Positions 1 through 7,015 of a stretch of DNA of 9,821 bases are shown here, piece after piece (position 1 is the stretch's first letter; each line of letters begins with the position of its first letter). A program made the translations under genes and the position numbers. Source of the DNA: Pyrinomonadaceae bacterium (lineage in GTDB: Bacteria; Acidobacteriota; Blastocatellia; Pyrinomonadales; Pyrinomonadaceae); NCBI GenBank assembly GCA_013812565.1, contig JACCTF010000790.1, forward strand, positions 1 to 9,821, written 5' to 3'. Below the pieces are notes generated by a model that was not told the origin of the DNA, did no database searches, and saw only the letters and a program-made list of their open reading frames with translations.

Positions 1-1
1 T

Positions 2-1246
2 CAGAGAAGCTTTCAACCAGGGGCCGTGCTGCCCACGGTGACACGCGTTCTCCCGCCGCTTCCTTCTCGTCCGTTAACACCGAAACTAGAGGCTGCGCGC
101 GCGCGTGCGCTGGAAGCGGCAGCCGCTGCTCGCGAGCTTCAGTTAAAAAGTGAAGTTAAAATGACTGAGCTTTCCGGCTGGGAATACGGAACACGCACGA
201 ACGAAATGGCAAAGGTGCTGGGCGGCGACGAACTCGGTGCGTTGAGCAAATTGGCCGCTGCCGGAGGGATGCTGCCGGAGAAGACGGATCTTGCGACGCT
301 CGCCGCGAGCTTCACCGCTGCCTCGGCGGGCGCGACTTATTCGCCGCTCGATAAGCAAGTGTTGCTGCTGGCCGACCAACGACGCGACGGTTCATTGCAC
401 CCGCTGCTCACGCACGAGTTTGTCCACGCGCTGCAGGATCAACACTTTGATCTGCTCGGTTTGCTGCTCACGCGTCCCTACAACTTTGACCGAACCGAAG
501 CCGCCTTTGCTGTGGTTGAAGGCGATGCCGTAAACGTGCAAAGGCGTTTGGAGGGTGGTGACGCTTGGACGCGCCGTTCTCTCGACGACATCCTGCGACA
601 GGAAGACGAGCACTTCAGCGAGTACCGGCGCGAGGTTGGCGAACTGTTCCCGCCGCTCCTAACTGAAACCTTTGTCTTTCGCTACCGTGATGGCGTGCGT
701 CTGGTCGAGAGCGTACGGCGCAGTCGCGGGCAGCGTGGCGTTGACGATCTGTTTCGTCGCCCGCCATTGTCGAGTGAACAGGTGCTTCATCCGGAAAAGT
801 ATTTATCAAACGAAGCGCCGCGCGAGGTAAGCGTAGACGCAGCCGGATTTATTGAGAGCGGTTGGGAATCGGTGACGTCAACGCCGCTCGGCGAGATCGG
901 CGTTCGTGGGGTGTTAATGGCTGGCATGCCGGTGAAAGACGCGACGCGCGCGGCAGCGGGCTGGGGCGGCGATCAGGCTTGCTTATTTGAGCGGGCGCGG
1001 ACTCTCCCGCTGTTTGTTTGGAAGACGGCGTGGGACAAACGGGAAGATGCGGCCGAGTTCTTTCGCGCCTATAACCAAATGCTCAGCCGCCGTGGCAATG
1101 CGAGCAGCAAACAGATCAGTGACGCACGGGTTGCCTGGCGTGAAGCGGGACGCACAACGGTCATCGAGCGCGACGGCGATAAGGTAATAATCATCCGTGG
1201 CGCAGCCGCAGACGTTGATACGGCGCTCGATCTCGCCCGACGTTGA
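2..1246 (+). CDS. HExxH-type metallopeptidase, 5'-truncated by window edge
   Basis: The reading frame is open from the first bases of the window to a TGA at 1244-1246. A GTG at 26 could serve as a start, but it has no convincing ribosome site, and the protein there begins in the middle of a Pro-rich stretch (VLPPLPSRPLTP). I therefore think the true start, probably with a signal peptide, lies to the left. The visible part is about 410 residues. A zinc-binding HEFVH motif sits at 413-427, in the context LTHEFVHALQDQHFDL. It is followed 30 residues later by VVEGDA (Glu codon 518-520), a plausible third zinc ligand, giving a gluzincin-like layout. An Ala/Arg-rich helix (residues 22-40 counted from the GTG) precedes the catalytic part. 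The C-terminal half contains no motif I recognise. The substrate is unknown. It is probably envelope-located or secreted, by inference from family style. The peptidase assignment is firm at motif level only. Confidence 0.75.
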   Translation, partial: QRSFQPGAVLPTVTRVLPPLPSRPLTPKLEAARARALEAAAAARELQLKSEVKMTELSGWEYGTRTNEMAKVLGGDELGALSKLAAAGGMLPEKTDLATLAASFTAASAGATYSPLDKQVLLLADQRRDGSLHPLLTHEFVHALQDQHFDLLGLLLTRPYNFDRTEAAFAVVEGDAVNVQRRLEGGDAWTRRSLDDILRQEDEHFSEYRREVGELFPPLLTETFVFRYRDGVRLVESVRRSRGQRGVDDLFRRPPLSSEQVLHPEKYLSNEAPREVSVDAAGFIESGWESVTSTPLGEIGVRGVLMAGMPVKDATRAAAGWGGDQACLFERARTLPLFVWKTAWDKREDAAEFFRAYNQMLSRRGNASSKQISDARVAWREAGRTTVIERDGDKVIIIRGAAADVDTALDLARR

Positions 1247-1248
1247 TC

Positions 1249-1270
1249 AGCGTCTATCCGTGCTTTTTTT
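1249..1270 (+). terminator. Weak possible terminator after the metallopeptidase
   Basis: A short stem (AGCGT at 1249-1253 with GTGCT at 1260-1264, two pairs being wobble) is followed directly by a run of T up to 1270, just after the TGA. The stem is weak and the T-run is good, so this is only a candidate. A much stronger hairpin follows at 1275-1313. Confidence 0.3.
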
Positions 1271-1274
1271 ATGA

Positions 1275-1313
1275 CAAGCGGAAGTTGAGAGTCATAATCT
1301 TAACTTCCGCTTG
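1275..1313. repeat. 16-bp inverted repeat (hairpin) downstream of metallopeptidase
   Basis: The arms are 1275-1290 (starting CAAGCGGAAGTT) and 1298-1313 (ending AACTTCCGCTTG), with a 7-nt loop GTCATAA. Twelve outer pairs are perfect, then one G.T, then three more pairs. It lies about 30 bp after the metallopeptidase stop and about 115 bp before the promoter candidate of the next gene. The downstream side has only CTGCTTT, so it is not a textbook intrinsic terminator. A run of seven T lies just upstream (1264-1270). It could be a terminator/RNA 3'-end stabiliser or a dispersed palindromic element. Confidence 0.6.
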
Positions 1314-1423
1314 CTGCTTTACGGTAAGTGTTAACAGCGGATCGTGGAGCCTTATCGCCACATACCGGGCTGGGACTTCTGTCTATCAAAACAAAATCAC
1401 ACCAGCTAGCTTTGTACGATCAT

Positions 1424-1434
1424 TGGTATATAAT
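1424..1434 (+). promoter_or_regulatory. Probable -10 box of the FecR-domain gene promoter
   Basis: TATAAT at 1429-1434 is a perfect sigma-70-type -10 hexamer, within TGGTATATAAT. No good -35 hexamer is present at 16-18 bp spacing (best is TAGCTT at 1407-1412). The TGG at 1424-1426 before TATATA may act as an extended -10. The predicted transcript would start near 1441 and give a 5' leader of roughly 65 nt before the ATG at 1507. Confidence 0.4.
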
Positions 1435-1506
1435 CCGCCTACCGAGGTTATGCAAATTGTTTTCCGTTACGGTGCCAGCCGTACCTTCAAAGAAGAGGAG
1501 CCTGCT

Positions 1507-2853
1507 ATGCAAAGAGCATCGAAATGTGTTTTGGGAATCTTCGTTGTTTTGTTCTCTGTGGTCTTCTGCTCGGCAGCAGCAGCACAGGCTCCAAGCCGCG
1601 AAAAATATACGATCTCCGCCCAGGCCGGTGGCATTAATTTAATCTCCGGCAAAGTGACTCTCCAACGCAAAGGCATTATCCACACGCAACCTCTGACGGC
1701 AAAGGACGACTTGGAGACCGGAGATGTTATTCGAACCGAGGGAGACGGGCGCCTTGAGGTGCTGCTCAATCCGGGTTCTTACATGCGCGTTGCTGAAGAT
1801 TCAGAGTTTGCATTAACGGATGCGTCGCTCGAATCGCTTCGTATCAAGTTGATCAAAGGCACCTTTATCGTCGAAGCGGCGGGCGCAGGCGATACCAAGT
1901 TGCTCACCGAAATCGACACCCCGCAAACCAAAATTTCAATTATCAGAAAAGGACTCTACCGCATCAACGTTTCGCCGAACAACTCAACTGAGCTTCTGGT
2001 TTACAAGGGGCGTGCGATGGTCGGCAACAATCTGTTAGAGACAGTGAAGGATGGAAAGAGGGTTGTAGTAACGGGCAGCAGCAATCAACCGGAGCTGGCG
2101 AAATTTGATCGAAAGCAACAAGATGCATTCGGCTATTGGAGCAAGCAGCGGGCGGAAACCTTGGTTGCAGCTAATCGTCGGCTCTCCGACCGGTTGATTA
2201 ACAGCGCCTTCTCCGTCTTCAACAGCGGTTGGTGCGCGCAGGCAAACTGCGCAGCGTATTCCGGGTTGTGGATTTACGATCCGTTCATCGGCTGTCGTAC
2301 GTTTCTCCCATTCTATGCACGCTCGTCTTCACCTTACGGCCGCAGCTACTCGAACGGCTTTGGGTACAACGGCAACACTGGTATCACTCCGAACTATTCA
2401 TCGCCTTTACCCCCATCCAATCCGGGCAACGGAACTGGTAGCCCGGCTCCAACAACGCCGCCGCCCGCGGTCGTCGATCCGCCGCGCGACTCACCGCGCC
2501 GAAGAATACCGGATGATCCAGACCTCGGTGATAATCCACGCAAAGGTAGAATCGGTCCTGGGCGCCCAATGCCGATTGAAGAGAACGAACGTTCTGGCGA
2601 TACCAATCGCTTCGGCCGAGACAGAAGTAGCGGAGCGAATCACGGCGGTGATGTTGATAGACGGATTGACCACTCGGATAGAGGCGGCAGCAGACCTCAT
2701 TCCGAGCCTGCACAGCAAGCTCCAACTCATACACCGCCGCCGTCTCCTCCACCCTCCTACACACCTCCACCTTCACCGCCGCGCAGCGTCGATCGATCTG
2801 ATGAAGGCGGTTCGAGGGGGGGCAGGGAGAGGATACAACAGCCCCGCGAGTAA
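1507..2853 (+). CDS. Secreted FecR-domain protein with Pro-rich C-terminus
   Basis: The frame is open further upstream, but the ATG at 1507 is chosen. It has a clear ribosome site (GAGGAG ending at 1500, 6-nt spacer) and begins a typical signal peptide: basic MQRASK, a hydrophobic core to about residue 25, and a likely AQA cleavage site at 26-28. The protein is 448 residues. Residues about 35-190 resemble the FecR domain (GDVIRTEGDGRLEVLL at 72-87, then LIKGTFIVEA and TPQTKISIIRKGLYRI, a beta-rich fold). Next come a conserved-looking helix with WSKQRAETLVAANRRLSDR (211-229) and a Cys/aromatic patch (C243, C248, C263; GLWIYDPF at 253-260). Residues from about 295 to the end are disordered, rich in Pro, Arg, Asp and Gly, with extensin-like PPPSPPPS/PPPSPP repeats. 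There is no membrane helix after the signal and no ECF sigma gene beside it, so classical iron-signalling FecR function is unlikely. A periplasmic or surface role is inferred. Confidence 0.8.
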   Translation: MQRASKCVLGIFVVLFSVVFCSAAAAQAPSREKYTISAQAGGINLISGKVTLQRKGIIHTQPLTAKDDLETGDVIRTEGDGRLEVLLNPGSYMRVAEDSEFALTDASLESLRIKLIKGTFIVEAAGAGDTKLLTEIDTPQTKISIIRKGLYRINVSPNNSTELLVYKGRAMVGNNLLETVKDGKRVVVTGSSNQPELAKFDRKQQDAFGYWSKQRAETLVAANRRLSDRLINSAFSVFNSGWCAQANCAAYSGLWIYDPFIGCRTFLPFYARSSSPYGRSYSNGFGYNGNTGITPNYSSPLPPSNPGNGTGSPAPTTPPPAVVDPPRDSPRRRIPDDPDLGDNPRKGRIGPGRPMPIEENERSGDTNRFGRDRSSGANHGGDVDRRIDHSDRGGSRPHSEPAQQAPTHTPPPSPPPSYTPPPSPPRSVDRSDEGGSRGGRERIQQPRE

Positions 2854-2884
2854 GGTTAGATAGAGGCACTTTAGAAACAATTCG

Positions 2885-2928
2885 GCGGCAGCAACATCCC
2901 TTAATTCTTAAAAGGGTGTTGCTGCCGC
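2885..2928. terminator. Stem-loop between convergent genes, probable bidirectional terminator
   Basis: The arms GCGGCAGCAACA-T-CCCTT (2885-2902) and AAGGGTGTTGCTGCCGC (2912-2928) form 17 base pairs with a single bulged T, around an AT-rich loop AATTCTTAA. It lies 31 bp after the FecR-gene stop and 20 bp from the stop of the minus-strand CPBP gene. This is the usual place for a shared terminator. No long T-run follows on either strand, so termination may be inefficient or the stem may protect 3' ends. Confidence 0.6.
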
Positions 2929-2948
2929 GATGGCTTTCAAGAGGTCGA

Positions 2949-3821
2949 TCAGACGACGCGAACTAACAGTGTGAGCAAAGCAGCCTGCGGATCGGTGCTG
3001 GTAGAAAGCTGACGCATGTAAGGCTCGAAGATAATAACAAGCGATTGAATCCCATTAAACACTAAGTGGATCACGAAACAGGGAAGTAGCCGCCGGGCGC
3101 GTGCGCGCACAATGGTCAAAGCAAGGCTCAGCAAACTGATTGCGGTGATCACGCCAAGATTGTTGCTGTATTGCAGGACGTGGACGAGTGTAAACAAGGT
3201 GGATACGCCGATCACGGCCCAGAGCGCGCCTATCGCTCGTTGGAGTGCAGGGTAAAGGACCCCACGGTAAACCACTTCTTCGACAAGCGGCGCTGTCGCC
3301 GTTGCAAGAAACGCGACGGCAAAACGCGCCGCGGTTGAACTTCCGATAATTTGGTCGAGTTGCGTTTCGCTACCGCCTAGAAGCTTTGTGATTGCGCCGC
3401 CAAGAAGCAGCATAGCGATTGCCAAACCCGCGCTTGTCCAGAAACCAAAGTCTCTGCCCCAATCCCATCCGAGCGTCTTCCAGAAAGGGCGTTTACCAAA
3501 TCCTGTAACAAGCGCCCACACGATGCCGAGTGTGAGGATGTGCGTTGGAAGAACGGCAGTGATGGAGATGAGGATAAGGTTGCGGTCGGTTGGTATGCTG
3601 CGGCGAAGTTCTTCAAGGGCGAATCCATAATGGAACAACCCGTATCCAAGGACGGCGAATAACTGCACCCCAACCAGGGCCGCTACGCTCGCCAGCCACA
3701 CCAGCACAGCACTGCCGACACTCCACGGTGGGTTATCCGGATCAATCGTTGATGTGGGCAGCGGTTCGACAGTAAATCCCGCGTAATAATTTGAGTTGGA
3801 CGACTCATTTGGTGTGCTCAC
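2949..3821 (-). CDS. CPBP family intramembrane metalloprotease (Abi/CAAX-prenyl-protease-like)
   Basis: This is an integral membrane protein of 290 residues with roughly seven hydrophobic segments (about 36-60, 83-106, 127-147, 165-180, 196-214, 222-238, 246-265) after a polar, Pro-rich N-terminus of about 32 residues. All three CPBP signature motifs are present: EEVVYR (E181, E182, R186), FTLVH (F210, H214) and HLVFN (H252, N256). These Glu/His residues bind the catalytic metal in the Rce1/CPBP family, so it should be an active protease of membrane substrates; the target is unknown. The start is a GTG (at 3821) without a clear ribosome site. No other suitable start exists before the first membrane segment. 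It lies 22 bp after the NUDIX gene and is probably co-transcribed with it. Some family members give bacteriocin immunity, but no bacteriocin gene is visible nearby. Confidence 0.9.
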   Translation of the reverse strand: MSTPNESSNSNYYAGFTVEPLPTSTIDPDNPPWSVGSAVLVWLASVAALVGVQLFAVLGYGLFHYGFALEELRRSIPTDRNLILISITAVLPTHILTLGIVWALVTGFGKRPFWKTLGWDWGRDFGFWTSAGLAIAMLLLGGAITKLLGGSETQLDQIIGSSTAARFAVAFLATATAPLVEEVVYRGVLYPALQRAIGALWAVIGVSTLFTLVHVLQYSNNLGVITAISLLSLALTIVRARARRLLPCFVIHLVFNGIQSLVIIFEPYMRQLSTSTDPQAALLTLLVRVV

Positions 3822-3843
3822 GATGGAAAGAAGTGTAAGAGAG

Positions 3844-4515
3844 TTAACTCGAAGCGGTCAACTTGTTCCCGGCTTTGCCTTTCGGCGCGCTGTGACTTGC
3901 GTGTGAAGCGCATTGATTCGCTCCGAATTCGTCAACCCATGAGCCTTCACCGTCCAGGGGCGAAGATGAGAGATGTTTGGCCGCGAGCAATAAGCCGATG
4001 ATCGTTTTAGCATCTTCTATCTCACCGGCAGCGACCATTCGAAGCGCGTGCTCGAAGGGCATCCGCTCAATCTCAAGCTGCTCGTCTTCTTCAAGACGCT
4101 GCTGCGTTTCGGTTAAGTTCGTCGCTAAATAGATCCACATCTTCTCGGCACAAAAGCCCGGCGAGACGAAAAACTCTGTCAGCTTCTCAAGCTTTGCGGC
4201 CGTGACTCCCAGTTCCTCCTCCAACTCGCGCGCTGCACACTCCTCTGGCGGTTCGGCCTCTGTCGCGCGACTGCCAGCCGGAATCTCTGAGAGGTAGCGC
4301 GTGGCCGGATGGCGATATTGACGCACCAGCGCCACCGTGCGGTCGTCAAAGACTGCGACGATGGCGGCGCTGCCCGGATGACGCACTACATCGCGCCGGT
4401 ACACAAGATCGCCTTCGCGCACCGTGTCAGCCGCCACATCAAAGACTCGACCGCGATAGATATTTTCGCTCGTGAGAACTTCAGGAGTTTGCATAATGGA
4501 AGTACCCAGCTTCAT
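3844..4515 (-). CDS. NUDIX hydrolase, probable ADP-ribose pyrophosphatase type
   Basis: The protein is 223 residues from the ATG at 4515. A second ATG at 4494 (residue 8, MQTPEV) is an equally plausible and perhaps better family start. Neither has a strong ribosome site. The N-terminal half has the beta strands typical of ADP-ribose pyrophosphatases (YRGRVFDVAADTVR, then SAAIVAVFDDRTVALVRQYRHP and EIPAGSR). The Nudix box runs from G81 to V104 with the catalytic helix RELEEELGV (96-104). The segment from G81 to the conserved E88 is one residue longer than the G-x5-E consensus. FFVSPGFCAEKMWIYLA (115-131) is also typical of this subfamily. Expected reaction: hydrolysis of ADP-ribose or a related nucleoside-diphosphate sugar to AMP plus sugar phosphate, in the cytoplasm. 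After about residue 183 a low-complexity tail of about 40 residues (Ser/Gly/Ala/Lys-rich) has no family counterpart that I know. The gene lies 75 bp after folC and 22 bp before the CPBP gene. Confidence 0.88.
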   Translation of the reverse strand: MKLGTSIMQTPEVLTSENIYRGRVFDVAADTVREGDLVYRRDVVRHPGSAAIVAVFDDRTVALVRQYRHPATRYLSEIPAGSRATEAEPPEECAARELEEELGVTAAKLEKLTEFFVSPGFCAEKMWIYLATNLTETQQRLEEDEQLEIERMPFEHALRMVAAGEIEDAKTIIGLLLAAKHLSSSPLDGEGSWVDEFGANQCASHASHSAPKGKAGNKLTASS

Positions 4516-4590
4516 AAGTACACAGCTTCAAAGTCGCAACGCATGCGGAGCATACTACAGCAATCGCTGATCGAGATTGAAGGTGCCGCA

Positions 4591-5925
4591 TCACCGCGCG
4601 GCGTCTGTTGTTGAAGATGTTGCTTCATTGCCCGCTAGAATCCGCTTCACTTCGCCCACAAGATAGAGCGAGCCTGTGACGCAAATAACTCCGCGAGGCA
4701 GCGTCGATTCCCGCCCCATGTTCAGGGCGTCGCTTACGTTCTCCGCGAACGTGATTCGGTCTAAGTCAAAGGCGTGCGGCACAACTCGTTGTAGCTCATC
4801 AAGGGAAGCGGCGCGCGGGTTTTCGATTCGCGTGAGGATTAAGCGATCCGCTACAGGGAAAAGCGTTGCCGCGATTTCGCACAAGTCTTTGTCCCGCATT
4901 GCGCCAAAGATGAGCGTCACGGGCGCTTTTATAAATTCATCCAGATACTCGCGCAAAGCGCGCGCGCCCGCTTCGTTGTGCGCGCCGTCAAAGATTATCG
5001 AAGGCGTGATCTTCTCGTTGATCTCAAGGCGGCCTGGGTGTTGAGCCGTTTCAACGCCGGCGATGATCGCTTCACGTGGAACAGAAAAACCCCGCTCGCG
5101 CAAAAGTTCGGCAAGTTCGAGTGCCACCGCGGCGTTAATCGCTTGATGTCGACCCGGCAGAGACAGGTGAACTCGCTCGTAAACGTCTCGCGCCGTTTTG
5201 AAGGTGACCGAGAGTCGTCCCGCAGCGTCTGCCTCAAGCACTTCTACTGCTTGACCGGCAAAGCGGAGCGCCGTGCCGCAACTCTCTGCCCGGCGCTCGA
5301 TCACTTTAAGAACTAGAGCGGATTGCGGCGCGGTAATCGCCATCGTGCCGGGGCGGATGATCGCAGCCTTCTCGGCCGCAATTTCTTCGAGCGTAACTCC
5401 TAAGTATTCTTGGTGATCAAATGCAATCGGCGTCAGCGCGACTACATCGGCCGAGGCTGCCGTCGTTGCATCGAGCCGTCCGCCGAGTCCCGTTTCCAAA
5501 ATAGCAAGCTCAACTCGCGCTTCGCTGAATGCGCAGAAAGCAACGGCTGTCACCTGCTCAAAAAAGGTTGGAAGCGCACCGCTCTGTTTTTGCACGCGCG
5601 CAGATGCATCGCGAACGCGGGTAGTCAGTCGAGCGAAATCTTCTGGCGTGATCTCCTCGCCGCCGATCCGGATGCGTTCTGTTATTGAGACGAGATGGGG
5701 AGAAGTGTAAAGGCCGGATGAGATTTTGGCTTCGCGGCAAATCCGGTCCAGCATCACAGCGGTTGAACCCTTGCCATTGGTGCCGGCAATTTGAATTGAT
5801 GGGGAGCTTCTTTGCGGATGACCTAGCGCTTCGAGCAAACGCTCCATGTTGGCGAGGCCGAGCTTGATAGCAAGTGTCTCGTGGCCGAGGCTCAAAAGAT
5901 ACTGAAGCGCTTCGTCGAACTGCAT
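4591..5925 (-). CDS. folC: Bifunctional folylpolyglutamate synthase / dihydrofolate synthase
   Basis: The product, 444 residues, is a full-length member of the Mur-ligase superfamily. It adds glutamate to dihydropteroate and/or to reduced folates, using ATP, in the cytoplasm. Visible motifs: the P-loop AGTNGKGS (47-54); TSPHL (74-78); the ETGLGGRLDATT metal/substrate segment (144-155); TPIAFDHQEYLG (165-176); PGRHQAINAAVALE (257-270); DGAHN (313-317) of the C-terminal ligase domain; GAMRDKD (341-347); and the closing TGSLYLVGEV strand. Nothing essential is missing. The start is the ATG at 5925 (MQFDEALQYLLSL fits the family N-terminus). No Shine-Dalgarno sequence precedes it. It follows accD by 85 bp, and the accD-folC order is a recurrent bacterial arrangement. 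It may share a transcript with accD and the downstream NUDIX gene. Confidence 0.95.
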   Translation of the reverse strand: MQFDEALQYLLSLGHETLAIKLGLANMERLLEALGHPQRSSPSIQIAGTNGKGSTAVMLDRICREAKISSGLYTSPHLVSITERIRIGGEEITPEDFARLTTRVRDASARVQKQSGALPTFFEQVTAVAFCAFSEARVELAILETGLGGRLDATTAASADVVALTPIAFDHQEYLGVTLEEIAAEKAAIIRPGTMAITAPQSALVLKVIERRAESCGTALRFAGQAVEVLEADAAGRLSVTFKTARDVYERVHLSLPGRHQAINAAVALELAELLRERGFSVPREAIIAGVETAQHPGRLEINEKITPSIIFDGAHNEAGARALREYLDEFIKAPVTLIFGAMRDKDLCEIAATLFPVADRLILTRIENPRAASLDELQRVVPHAFDLDRITFAENVSDALNMGRESTLPRGVICVTGSLYLVGEVKRILAGNEATSSTTDAAR

Positions 5926-5976
5926 TTGATTGAAAACCGAAGGAAGGCAACAATTGCCGAAGCGAAAGCGAGGTTA

Positions 5977-6003
5977 TCCAAGCGGTACTTGTGACTGCTT
6001 GGA
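5977..6003. repeat. Short inverted repeat in the accD-folC gap
   Basis: TCCAAGC (5977-5983) and GCTTGGA (5997-6003) form a 7-bp stem with a 13-nt loop, 8 bp beyond the accD stop. A second small hairpin, GGCAA-CAA-TTGCC (5946-5958), lies nearer the folC start. No T-run follows either one on the minus strand, so they are more likely RNA-processing or chance structures than terminators. Confidence 0.3.
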
Positions 6004-6010
6004 CTTCTGC

Positions 6011-6979
6011 TTACTTGGGCTGACCGTCGAGTTTAGAAAGCGCACCGCTGGTTTCGGGTTGTGAGATGGTGCTTGAGCCTTTGCCGTTGTTGTTAGCAAG
6101 AGCGACTTGGGCTACTTGAGGGTGAACTTCCGGGTTAACCATAAAGTTCAAAAGCTTGATGAGCATAGGTCGCATCTCGCGCCGGTCAACGACCATATCT
6201 ACCATGCCGTGTTCAAGCAAGAATTCAGCGCTTTGAAAACCCTCCGGCAACTTCTGCCGAATCGTTTGTTCGATCACACGGGGCCCGGCGAAACCGATCT
6301 GCGCTTTCGGCTCGGCAATAATCACGTCGCCCAGCATCGCGAAACTCGCCGTCACACCGCCGGTCGTCGGATCGGTCAGAACGGAGATAAAAGGCAGGCG
6401 GGCCTCTTCCAGCAGCGAGAGGGCCGCCGAGACTTTCGCCATCTGCATCAGCGAAAGCATGCCTTCCTGCATGCGCGCTCCGCCTGAAGCGGAGAAGGTG
6501 ATTACTGCCGCGCGTTCGTTGATCGCACGCTCGATAATGCGTGTGACCTTTTCACCGACGGCTGAACCCATCGACCCGCCGAGAAAACTGAAGTCCATCG
6601 CGCCGACGAACACCAAATGATCTCCGATCAAACCGCGTGCGTTGATAATCGCTTCCGGCAAACCCGAATTCTGCTTGGCTTGCACCAAACGCTCCGGGTA
6701 CGGCTTCGTGTCAACAAACCCGAGCGCATCGATTGATGTGACCTCTGAGTCGAGTTCTTCATACTCGCCTCCATCGAAAGTTATGGCGAGGCGCAAGCGT
6801 GCATCAAGGCGAAAGTGGTGGTTGCAATGCGGGCAGACTTGCAGCGATTCTTCGAGATGGCGGCGGGAGAGCGCCGTCTCGCAGCGGGGGCACTTTTGGA
6901 AGACGCCTTCCGTTTTGACATGCCTCTCGTTTGCCGGTACGGCCTCGACTTTTTGATCCTTCTTACGAAACCAAGACAT
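6011..6979 (-). CDS. accD: Acetyl-CoA carboxylase carboxyltransferase subunit beta
   Basis: The protein is 322 residues, complete. With AccA it forms the carboxyltransferase that moves CO2 from biotin-BCCP to acetyl-CoA, giving malonyl-CoA for fatty acid synthesis. The N-terminal zinc ribbon is intact (C30, C33, C49, C52 in CPRC and CPHC). The crotonase-like core shows GAMDFSFLGGSMGSAVGEK (126-144), SASGGARMQEG (163-173), DPTTGGVTASFA (203-214), AGPRVIEQTI (231-240) and LPEGFQSAEFLLEHGMVD (244-261). The start is certain: the frame has a stop four codons upstream of the ATG at 6979. No ribosome site lies close to that ATG. The only purine-rich candidate (GGGGAGG on the minus strand) is about 18 nt away, inside a hairpin at 6996-7015. 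The last 25 residues are a Ser/Gly/Asn-rich tail. accA is not in the window. folC follows. Confidence 0.97.
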   Translation of the reverse strand: MSWFRKKDQKVEAVPANERHVKTEGVFQKCPRCETALSRRHLEESLQVCPHCNHHFRLDARLRLAITFDGGEYEELDSEVTSIDALGFVDTKPYPERLVQAKQNSGLPEAIINARGLIGDHLVFVGAMDFSFLGGSMGSAVGEKVTRIIERAINERAAVITFSASGGARMQEGMLSLMQMAKVSAALSLLEEARLPFISVLTDPTTGGVTASFAMLGDVIIAEPKAQIGFAGPRVIEQTIRQKLPEGFQSAEFLLEHGMVDMVVDRREMRPMLIKLLNFMVNPEVHPQVAQVALANNNGKGSSTISQPETSGALSKLDGQPK

Positions 6980-6995
6980 ATGGTTTGATCAGCAT

Positions 6996-7015
6996 ACACC
7001 TCCCCTCGGGAGGTG
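6996..7015 (-). promoter_or_regulatory. Hairpin enclosing an SD-like sequence upstream of accD
   Basis: On the minus strand ACACCTCCC pairs with GGGAGGTGT over 9 GC-rich bp, with a three-base GAG loop, 16 nt before the accD ATG. One arm is a strong Shine-Dalgarno-like GGGGAGG and the other reads like the 16S anti-SD. The SD-like arm is 3-8 nt ahead of a different-frame ATG (6995) that opens an 10-codon ORF overlapping the accD start. A regulatory role is inference. It may equally be a structural or dispersed palindrome. Confidence 0.35.

Noticed and set aside
1243..1506. 88-codon upstream extension of the FecR-domain frame
   Set aside because: It covers a hairpin, a promoter-like TATAAT and the ribosome site. 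The signal peptide begins at 1507.
2315..2869. Long alternative frames on both strands over the 3' part of the FecR gene (182 and 161 codons)
   Set aside because: They come from biased Pro/Arg/Ser-rich codons of the disordered tail, show no domain, and conflict with a well-supported gene.
2949..3821. CPBP protease as bacteriocin-immunity or abortive-infection system
   Set aside because: No bacteriocin, toxin or phage-defence partner is visible. The neighbours are housekeeping genes.
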